From positions 992,001 to 1,056,000 of the forward strand of contig NZ_JAODUA010000001.1 of the NCBI RefSeq assembly GCF_025399895.1: a DNA stretch of 64,000 bases, in the 5' to 3' direction. This DNA comes from Streptomyces sp. ASQP_92 (GTDB lineage Bacteria; Actinomycetota; Actinomycetes; Streptomycetales; Streptomycetaceae). The notes beneath the pieces were generated by a model that saw only the letters and a list, made by a program, of their open reading frames with translations, did no database searches and had not been told where the DNA came from. Made by a program: the position numbers and the translations under genes. Positions 57,461-64,000 of the stretch are shown here, piece after piece; the first letter of the stretch is position 1; each line of letters starts with the position of its first letter.

Positions 57461-58867
57461 GTGATCGCCCTCTCCCTCGCCGAGATCGCCGCAATCGTCG
57501 GCGGGCAGCCGCACGACATACCGGATCCGTCCGTCACGGTCACCGGCCCCGTCGTCATCGACTCCCGCCAGGTGGCGGCCGGTTCGCTCTTCGTGGCCTT
57601 CGCCGGCGAACACGTCGACGGCCACGACTACGCGCAGCGCGCCTTCGAGGCGGGCGCGGTGGCGGTCCTGGCGGCCCGCCCGGTCGGCGTGCCCGCGATC
57701 GTCGTCGACGACGTGCAGGGCGCCCTCGGGGCGCTGGCCCGCGCCGTCGTACGCCGGCTCGGCACCGATGTCGTCGCCCTGACCGGCTCGTCCGGCAAGA
57801 CGTCCACCAAGGACCTGATCGCGCAGGTCCTCCAGCGCCACGCGCCGACGGTCTTCACGCCGGGCTCCCTCAACAACGAGATCGGCCTGCCGCTGACCGC
57901 GCTCACCGCGGGCCCGGAAACCCGGCACCTGGTCCTGGAGATGGGCGCGCGCGGCGTCGGCCACATCCGCTACCTCACGGGCCTGACCCCGCCCACGATC
58001 GGGCTGGTCCTGAACGTCGGGTCCGCCCACATCGGCGAGTTCGGCGGCCGGGAGCAAATCGCCCTGGCCAAGGGCGAGTTGGTGGAGGCCCTGCCCGAGA
58101 GCGGATGCGCCGTCCTGAACGCGGACGACCCGCTGGTACGCGCCATGGCGTCCCGCACCACGGCGCGGGTGCTGCTCTTCGGCGAGGCCGAGGACGCCGA
58201 CGTACGGGCCGAGAACGTCCGGCTCACAGCCGCCGGACAGCCCTCCTTCAGCCTTCACACACCCTCCGGGTGCGGCGACGTGACGTTGCGCCTGTACGGT
58301 GAGCACCACGTGTCGAACGCGCTCGCCGCGGCCGCCGTCGCCCATGAGCTGGGCATGTCCGCAGACGAGATCGCCCGCGCGCTCTCCGAGGCGGGCACCC
58401 TCTCCCGCTGGCGTATGGAGGTCACCGAGCGTCCGGACGGTGTGACGGTCGTCAACGACGCCTACAACGCGAATCCCGAATCCATGCGAGCCGCTCTTCG
58501 CGCGCTCGTGGCCATGGGCAAGGGGCGCCGGACGTGGGCGGTGCTCGGTCCGATGGCCGAGCTCGGCGACGAGTCGCTCACCGAGCACGACGCGGTCGGA
58601 CGGCTCGCCGTCCGGCTCAACGTCAGCAAGCTCGTGGCGGTCGGGGGCCGGGAGGCGTCCTGGCTGCGACTGGGCGCATATAACGAGGGTTCGTGGGGTG
58701 AGGAGTCGGTGCACGTGTCCGACGCACAGGCGGCCGTCGACCTGCTGCGCAGTGAACTGCGCCCGGGTGACGTCGTGCTGGTGAAGGCATCCAGGTCGAT
58801 CGGTCTGGAGCGGGTGGCGTTCGCGCTGCTCGATGGCGCCGCCGAGGGTGAGGTCGCCGCCCGATGA
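57461..58867 (+). CDS. murF: UDP-MurNAc-tripeptide:D-Ala-D-Ala ligase MurF
   Basis: 468 residues. P-loop Lys113 ([13 protein letters not shown]), [18 protein letters not shown], and [13 protein letters not shown] are Mur ligase/MurF motifs. GTG 57461 begins 4 bp after murE, behind AGGGATGA. Adds D-Ala-D-Ala to complete the pentapeptide. Confidence 0.95.
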   Translation: MIALSLAEIAAIVGGQPHDIPDPSVTVTGPVVIDSRQVAAGSLFVAFAGEHVDGHDYAQRAFEAGAVAVLAARPVGVPAIVVDDVQGALGALARAVVRRLGTDVVALTGSSGKTSTKDLIAQVLQRHAPTVFTPGSLNNEIGLPLTALTAGPETRHLVLEMGARGVGHIRYLTGLTPPTIGLVLNVGSAHIGEFGGREQIALAKGELVEALPESGCAVLNADDPLVRAMASRTTARVLLFGEAEDADVRAENVRLTAAGQPSFSLHTPSGCGDVTLRLYGEHHVSNALAAAAVAHELGMSADEIARALSEAGTLSRWRMEVTERPDGVTVVNDAYNANPESMRAALRALVAMGKGRRTWAVLGPMAELGDESLTEHDAVGRLAVRLNVSKLVAVGGREASWLRLGAYNEGSWGEESVHVSDAQAAVDLLRSELRPGDVVLVKASRSIGLERVAFALLDGAAEGEVAAR

Positions 58868-59934
58868 GGCAGATCCTCTTCGCGGGAGCCATCGGTCTGT
58901 TCCTGACCCTGGTGGGTACCCCGCTGCTCATCAAGCTCCTCGCCCGCAAGGGCTACGGCCAGTTCATCCGGGACGACGGGCCGCGCGGCCACGCCGGGAA
59001 GAAGGGCACACCCACCATGGGTGGCATCGCCTTCATCCTGGCCACGCTGATCGCGTACGCCCTGACCAAGGTGATCACCAGCGAGGACCCGACGTTCTCG
59101 GGTCTGCTGGTGCTGTTCCTCACCGCGGGCATGGGTCTGGTCGGCTTCCTCGACGACTACATCAAGATCGTCAAGCAGCGGTCGCTGGGCCTGCGGGCCA
59201 AGGCGAAGATGGCCGGACAGCTGATCGTGGGCATCGCCTTCGCGGTGCTCGCCCTCCAGTTCGCGGACGCCCGGGGCAACACGCCCGCCTCCACCAAGCT
59301 GTCGTTCATCAACGACTTCGGCTGGTCGGTCGGGCCGGTCATCTTCGTGGTGTGGGCGCTGTTCATGATCCTCGCCATGTCGAACGGCGTGAACCTGACG
59401 GACGGTCTGGACGGCCTGGCCACCGGCGCCTCCGTGATGGTCTTCGGCGCGTACACCTTCATCGGCCTGTGGCAGTTCCAGGAGTCCTGCGCCAACGCGC
59501 AGACCCTGACCAACCCCAACGCCTGCTTCGAGGTGCGCGATCCGCTCGACCTCGCGGTCGTCGCCTCGGCCCTGATGGGCTCGTGCTTCGGCTTCCTGTG
59601 GTGGAACACCTCGCCCGCCAAGATCTTCATGGGCGACACCGGTTCGCTGGCGCTCGGCGGCGCGCTTGCGGGCCTGGCGATCTGCTCCCGCACGGAGTTC
59701 CTGATCGCGCTGCTCGGCGGCCTGTTCGTGCTGATCACGATGTCCGTGGTCATCCAGGTCGGCTCGTTCAAGATGACCGGCAAGCGGGTCTTCCGGATGG
59801 CGCCGCTCCAGCACCACTTCGAACTCAAGGGGTGGTCCGAAGTCCTTGTCGTGGTCCGGTTCTGGATCATCCAGGGCATGTGCGTGATCGTGGGACTCGG
59901 ACTCTTCTACGCGGGATGGGCAGCCGACAAGTGA
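58864..59934 (+). CDS. mraY: Phospho-MurNAc-pentapeptide translocase MraY
   Basis: 356 residues, ten predicted helices. Catalytic Asp pair [31 protein letters not shown] and [11 protein letters not shown] are all present. ATGA overlap with murF. Makes lipid I. Confidence 0.97.
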   Translation: MRQILFAGAIGLFLTLVGTPLLIKLLARKGYGQFIRDDGPRGHAGKKGTPTMGGIAFILATLIAYALTKVITSEDPTFSGLLVLFLTAGMGLVGFLDDYIKIVKQRSLGLRAKAKMAGQLIVGIAFAVLALQFADARGNTPASTKLSFINDFGWSVGPVIFVVWALFMILAMSNGVNLTDGLDGLATGASVMVFGAYTFIGLWQFQESCANAQTLTNPNACFEVRDPLDLAVVASALMGSCFGFLWWNTSPAKIFMGDTGSLALGGALAGLAICSRTEFLIALLGGLFVLITMSVVIQVGSFKMTGKRVFRMAPLQHHFELKGWSEVLVVVRFWIIQGMCVIVGLGLFYAGWAADK

Positions 59935-61355
59935 GCACCACCTGGCAGGGCAAGCGCGTGACGGTGGCGGGACTCGGCGTCTCCGGGATGCCGGTGGCCA
60001 AGGTCCTCAACGGCCTCGGCGCCGTCGTCACCGCCGTCAACGAGGGCGCCGACGAGCGCTCCCGGGCGCAGGCCGCGGAGCTTGAGGCGCAGGGCATCAC
60101 CGTGCGCCTCGGCGACGGGGCCACCCTGCCGGAGGGCACCGAGCTGATCGTCACCACCCCCGGCTGGCGGCCCGACAAGCCGCTGTTCGCGGCGGCGGAG
60201 AAGGCGGGCGTGCCCGTCTGGGGAGACGTCGAACTGGCCTGGCGCCTGCGCGACCTGGACGGCCGCACCCCGGCCCCCTGGCTCGCGGTGACCGGCACCA
60301 ACGGCAAGACCACCACCACCCGTATGCTCGCCTCCATCCTGGAGGCCGCGGGTCTGCGGACCGCCGCCGTCGGCAACATCGGTGTCTCGCTGCTCGACGT
60401 GGTCCTCGGCGAGCAGGAGTACGACGTCCTGGCCGTCGAGCTCTCCAGCTACCAGCTCCACTGGTCGCCCTCGCTGCGCGCCCACTCGGCCGCCGTGCTC
60501 AACCTGGCGCCCGACCACCTCGACTGGCACGGCTCCATGGAGGCGTACGCCGCCGACAAGGGCCGCATCTACGAGGGCAACACGGTGGCCTGCGTCTACA
60601 ACGCCGAGGACAAGGCGACCGAACACCTGGTGCGCGAGGCCGACGTGGAGGAGGGCTGCCGCGCGATCGGCTTCACCCTGGCCACCCCCGGCCCCTCCCA
60701 GCTCGGCGTGGTCGACGGCATCCTCGTCGACCGGGCCTTCGTGCAGAACCGGCAGAAGAACGCCCAGGAGCTCGCCGAGGTCACGGACGTCAACCCGCCC
60801 GCCCCGCACAACATCGCCAACGCCCTCGCGGCCGCCGCCCTCGCGCGCGCCTTCGGCGTCGAGCCCAGGGCCGTCCGCGACGGCCTGCGCGCCTTCCGCC
60901 CCGACGCGCACCGCATCGAGCACGTCGCGGACGTCGCCGAGGTCGCCTACGTCGACGACTCCAAGGCCACCAACACCCATGCCGCCGAAGCCTCCTTGGC
61001 GGCGTACGACCCGATCGTCTGGATCGCCGGGGGCCTGGCCAAGGGTGCCTCCTTCGACGAGCTCGTCCAGCGTTCCGCGAAGCGGCTGCGGGGCGTCGTC
61101 CTGATCGGCGCCGAGCGCCACCTCATCGCCGAAGCCCTGGCGCGACACGCCCCCGAGGTCCCGGTGGTCGACCTCGACCGGACCGACACTGGGGCGATGT
61201 CGGCGGCGGTCCGCGAGGCGGCGGGGCTCGCCCGGCCGGGGGACACCGTCCTGTTGGCCCCGGCCTGCGCCTCGATGGACATGTACGCGAACTACAACAA
61301 GCGCGGCGAGGCCTTCGCGGAAGCGGTCCGTGAACTCACCGCAGGGCGCGCCTAG
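59931..61355 (+). CDS. murD: UDP-MurNAc-L-Ala:D-Glu ligase MurD
   Basis: 474 residues. [13 protein letters not shown] at the N-terminus, P-loop Lys126 ([12 protein letters not shown]), [12 protein letters not shown], and [18 protein letters not shown] 59931 overlaps mraY TGA (GTGA); ATG 59916 would add five residues. Adds D-Glu to UDP-MurNAc-L-Ala. Cluster order mraY-murD is standard. Confidence 0.95.
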   Translation: MSTTWQGKRVTVAGLGVSGMPVAKVLNGLGAVVTAVNEGADERSRAQAAELEAQGITVRLGDGATLPEGTELIVTTPGWRPDKPLFAAAEKAGVPVWGDVELAWRLRDLDGRTPAPWLAVTGTNGKTTTTRMLASILEAAGLRTAAVGNIGVSLLDVVLGEQEYDVLAVELSSYQLHWSPSLRAHSAAVLNLAPDHLDWHGSMEAYAADKGRIYEGNTVACVYNAEDKATEHLVREADVEEGCRAIGFTLATPGPSQLGVVDGILVDRAFVQNRQKNAQELAEVTDVNPPAPHNIANALAAAALARAFGVEPRAVRDGLRAFRPDAHRIEHVADVAEVAYVDDSKATNTHAAEASLAAYDPIVWIAGGLAKGASFDELVQRSAKRLRGVVLIGAERHLIAEALARHAPEVPVVDLDRTDTGAMSAAVREAAGLARPGDTVLLAPACASMDMYANYNKRGEAFAEAVRELTAGRA

Positions 61356-61414
61356 CCGGACCACCCGTTCCACGGACCGGCCGGCGCCGGGCACGACTGG
61401 AGGGGACTGCACAC

Positions 61415-62797
61415 ATGGCGGCCGATGTTCTTGGCGGCTCCGGGGACGGCGCGCGCGGGGTGCCCGCACTCGCCGGTCTCCTGCTGCGCAGCCGCACCGC
61501 GGGACCCGTGCGCGGCCCGGCCGTCCGCGGCGGCTCCACCGGTACTCCCCGCAGCTCCGGCCCACGGGGCCCCAGGCGCCTGGTGGAGCAGGCCAGGAGG
61601 GCCTGGGACCGGCCGCTGACGGCGTACTACCTGATCCTCGGCAGCGCCCTGCTCATCACCGTGCTCGGCCTCGTGATGGTCTACTCCGCCTCGATGATCA
61701 AGGCCCTCGAACTGTCGCTCCCGGGCTCGTACTTCTTCCGCAAGCAGTTCCTCGCGGCGCTGATCGGCGGCGCCCTGATGATCGTCGCGGCCCGCATGCC
61801 CGCCAAACTGCACCGGGCCCTGGCCTATCCGATACTGGCCGGGACGGTCTTCCTGCTGATCCTGGTGCAGGTGCCCGGGATAGGGAAATCGGTCAACGGC
61901 AACCAGAACTGGATCTATCTGGGCGGCCCGTTCCAGCTCCAGCCCAGCGAATTCGCCAAGCTGGCCCTGCTCCTGTGGGGCGCCGACCTGCTCGCCCGCA
62001 AGCAGGACAAGCGGCTGCTGACCGAGTGGAAGCACATGCTGGTGCCGCTCGTGCCGGTCACGTTCGTGCTGCTCGGACTCATCATGCTCGGCGGCGACAT
62101 GGGCACCACGATCATCCTGACCGCCATCCTGTTCGGCCTGCTCTGGCTGGCCGGGGCCCCCACCCGGCTGTTCGCGGGGGTGCTCGCGATCGCGGGTACG
62201 CTCGCCGCGCTCTTCATCAAGATCAGCCCGCACCGGATGGGCCGGCTCAACTGCATCGGCGCCACCGACCCGGGCCCGCAGGACCAGTGCTGGCAGGCCG
62301 TGCACGGAATCTACGCGCTCGCCTCGGGCGGCTGGTTCGGATCCGGCCTGGGGGCGAGTGTGGAGAAATGGGGTCAACTCCCCGAGCCCCACACCGACTT
62401 CATCTTCGCCGTCACCGGTGAGGAACTGGGGTTGGCGGGGACGCTGTCGGTCGTCGCCCTCTTCGCGGCTCTAGGCTATGCGGGTATCCGCGTGGCCGGA
62501 CGCACGGAGGACCCCTTCGTGAGGTACGCCGCGGGAGGTGTGACCACCTGGATCGTGGCTCAGGCCGTGATCAACATCGGTGCGGTGCTCGGCCTGTTGC
62601 CGATCGCCGGTGTCCCCCTCCCGCTGTTCTCCTACGGAGGGTCCGCGCTGCTGCCGACCATGTTCGCCGTGGGGCTGTTGATCGCGTTCGCGCGGGACGA
62701 CCCCGCGGCGCGGGCGGCGCTGGCCATGCGGCAGCCTCGGGTGAGTTGGAAGTCGATGAGACGGCGCGTCAAGAAGCGTCCGTCCGGAGAGCGGTGA
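61415..62797 (+). CDS. ftsW: Septal peptidoglycan polymerase FtsW
   Basis: 460 residues, SEDS family, about ten helices after an N-terminal cytosolic stretch of about 65 residues rich in Arg/Gly/Pro. GGAGGGG about 10 bases before ATG 61415. SEDS motifs: GNQNWIYLGGPFQLQPSEFAKLAL, GGDMGTTIIL, EEHTDFIFAV-like (EPHTDFIFAVTGEE), and the final PLPLFSYGGSALL. Works with FtsI. Confidence 0.96.
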   Translation: MAADVLGGSGDGARGVPALAGLLLRSRTAGPVRGPAVRGGSTGTPRSSGPRGPRRLVEQARRAWDRPLTAYYLILGSALLITVLGLVMVYSASMIKALELSLPGSYFFRKQFLAALIGGALMIVAARMPAKLHRALAYPILAGTVFLLILVQVPGIGKSVNGNQNWIYLGGPFQLQPSEFAKLALLLWGADLLARKQDKRLLTEWKHMLVPLVPVTFVLLGLIMLGGDMGTTIILTAILFGLLWLAGAPTRLFAGVLAIAGTLAALFIKISPHRMGRLNCIGATDPGPQDQCWQAVHGIYALASGGWFGSGLGASVEKWGQLPEPHTDFIFAVTGEELGLAGTLSVVALFAALGYAGIRVAGRTEDPFVRYAAGGVTTWIVAQAVINIGAVLGLLPIAGVPLPLFSYGGSALLPTMFAVGLLIAFARDDPAARAALAMRQPRVSWKSMRRRVKKRPSGER

Positions 62798-62803
62798 ATT
62801 TCG

Positions 62804-63889
62804 GTGCATGTCGTACTCGCCGGTGGGGGGACCGCCGGCCACATCGAGCCCGCGCTCGCCCTCGCGGATGCCCTGCGCAGGCAGGACCCCACCGTGGGGA
62901 TCACGGCACTGGGCACGGAGAAGGGTCTGGAGACCCGGCTCGTGCCCGAACGCGGCTATGAGCTCGCGCTCATCCCGGCCGTTCCGCTGCCCCGCAGGCC
63001 CACCCCCGAACTGATCACCGTCCCCGGGCGGCTGCGCGGCACCATCAAGGCCGCCGAGCAGATCCTGGAGCGCACCAAGGCCGACTGCGTGGTCGGCTTC
63101 GGTGGCTATGTGGCGCTGCCCGGCTACCTCGCCGCCAAGCGGCTCGGGGTGCCGATCGTGGTCCACGAGGCCAACGCACGCCCCGGCCTCGCCAACAAGA
63201 TCGGCTCGCGGTACGCGGCCTCGGTGGCCGTCGCCACGCCGGACAGCAAACTGCGCAACTCCCGCTACATCGGCATCCCGTTGCGCTACTCGATCGCGAC
63301 CCTCGACCGGGCCCGGGTCCGCCCCGAGGCACGCGCCGCGTTCGGGCTCGACCCCGGTCTGCCGACGCTGCTCGTCTCCGGCGGCTCCCAGGGCGCCCGC
63401 CGCCTCAACGAGGTGATCCAGCAGATCGCGCCGGTGCTCCAGCGCTCCGGCATCCAGATCCTGCACGCGGTCGGCCCGAAGAACGAACTGCCGCGTGTCG
63501 ACAACATGCCGGGGATGCCGCCGTATGTCCCGGTACCGTACGTGGACCGGATGGACCTCGCGTACGCCGCGGCCGACATGATGCTCTGCCGTGCGGGCGC
63601 GATGACCGTCGCCGAACTCTCCGCCGTCGGGCTGCCCGCCGCCTACGTACCGTTGCCGATCGGGAACGGCGAACAGCGGCTGAACGCCCAGCCGGTGGTG
63701 AAGGCCGGCGGCGGACTCCTCGTCGACGACGCCGAACTCACCCCCGAGTGGGTGCAGGGCAACGTCCTCCCGGTGCTCGCCGACCCGCACCGGCTGTACG
63801 AGATGTCGCGCGCCGCCGCCGAGTTCGGGCGGCGCGACGCCGACCAGCTCCTCGTCCAGATGGTGTACGAGGCCGTCGCAGGACGCTGA
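62804..63889 (+). CDS. murG: Lipid II synthase MurG
   Basis: 361 residues, GT28. [82 protein letters not shown] and [16 protein letters not shown] ([14 protein letters not shown]). GTG 62804. Adds GlcNAc to lipid I at the inner leaflet. Confidence 0.96.
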   Translation: MHVVLAGGGTAGHIEPALALADALRRQDPTVGITALGTEKGLETRLVPERGYELALIPAVPLPRRPTPELITVPGRLRGTIKAAEQILERTKADCVVGFGGYVALPGYLAAKRLGVPIVVHEANARPGLANKIGSRYAASVAVATPDSKLRNSRYIGIPLRYSIATLDRARVRPEARAAFGLDPGLPTLLVSGGSQGARRLNEVIQQIAPVLQRSGIQILHAVGPKNELPRVDNMPGMPPYVPVPYVDRMDLAYAAADMMLCRAGAMTVAELSAVGLPAAYVPLPIGNGEQRLNAQPVVKAGGGLLVDDAELTPEWVQGNVLPVLADPHRLYEMSRAAAEFGRRDADQLLVQMVYEAVAGR

Positions 63890-63913
63890 TCAACCGACGG
63901 AAGGGCAGGGACC

Positions 63914-64000
63914 GTGGCCGGACAGGCGACCGCTCAGCGCGGTGGCGGACAGGCTGAGAAGTCGGCGAAATCCGCGAAGTCCGGCCGGCCCGGCCCCCGT
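63914..64000 (+). CDS. ftsQ: Cell division protein FtsQ, 3' truncated by window edge
   Basis: 29 codons from GTG 63914 to the last base, VAGQATAQRGGGQAEKSAKS and a basic PGPR end: the typical charged cytosolic N-terminus of FtsQ. The site AGGG lies about 6 bases upstream. Identity rests on position after murG; the transmembrane and POTRA parts are outside the window. Confidence 0.7.
   Translation, partial: MAGQATAQRGGGQAEKSAKSAKSGRPGPR

Overview
The window is a high-GC actinobacterial chromosome segment, almost certainly Streptomyces. It has long G/C-ending codons, many GTG and TTG starts, chains of ATGA/GTGA stop-start overlaps, an rsmH-ftsL-ftsI-murE-murF-mraY-murD-ftsW-murG-ftsQ division cluster without mraZ, and Streptomyces marker families (SCO2127-like protein beside glucokinase, Rv2175c-like protein, SAV_6107-type HEPN protein, DUF3040, a fused trpE(G) with a Trp leader). 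From memory the gene order runs parallel to the S. coelicolor SCO2083-SCO2135 region. I see no rRNA, tRNA, CRISPR array, insertion sequence or prophage. Both window edges cut a gene: a gluzincin-type peptidase at the left and ftsQ at the right.

Layout. 1-5.5 kb: peptidase end, a divergent padR/MATE exporter pair around a perfect palindrome, and a divergent GT87/PimB-like glycosyltransferase pair. 6-13.2 kb: acyl-CoA ligase, metallophosphoesterase, SRPBCC protein, ArsA-like ATPase, SCO2127-like protein, glucokinase followed by a duplicated terminator, and an EEP-family hydrolase. 13.5-20 kb: membrane protein plus alpha/beta hydrolase, PlsC acyltransferase, a two-component pair (MacRS-like), phosphofructokinase and a D-2-hydroxyacid dehydrogenase. 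20-26.6 kb: trpE(G) with a complete Trp attenuator, secreted amidase, class II DAHP synthase, then bfd/bfr with an iron box. 26.8-36.6 kb: sulfite-oxidase-like protein, endonuclease IV, PASTA kinase, thiOSG under a TPP riboswitch, FAD reductase, Rv2175c-like protein, thiE and metF. 36.6-46.4 kb: membrane protein with a Tyr/Gln/Pro-rich tail, desaturase-like oxidoreductase, DUF4126 protein, ABC/YhgE/TetR operon, HEPN protein, methyltransferase and DUF3040. 46.4-52 kb: moxR-DUF58-transglutaminase operon and beta-carbonic anhydrase. 52.1-64 kb: the division and cell-wall cluster, with a good promoter and a leader of about 230 nt.

Functional themes. Cell-envelope growth dominates: PG precursor synthesis and septation, a PASTA kinase with an Rv2175c-like candidate partner, an amidase, PIM-type glycosyltransferases and PlsC. 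Central carbon and aromatic supply form a second theme: glucokinase, phosphofructokinase with a candidate Crp site, DAHP synthase and anthranilate synthase. Thiamine and one-carbon genes (thiOSG, thiE, metF) and iron storage (bfd/bfr) each carry recognisable regulatory elements.

The structure least explained by genes is a composite intergenic repeat at four places (about 5.55-6.0, 13.2-13.56, 34.0-34.26 and 45.9-46.2 kb). It is built from two co-oriented modules. Three of the four copies sit exactly between convergent gene ends, and one module copy is split by a 38-bp hairpin insertion. All function calls are by reading the sequence; no database search was run.
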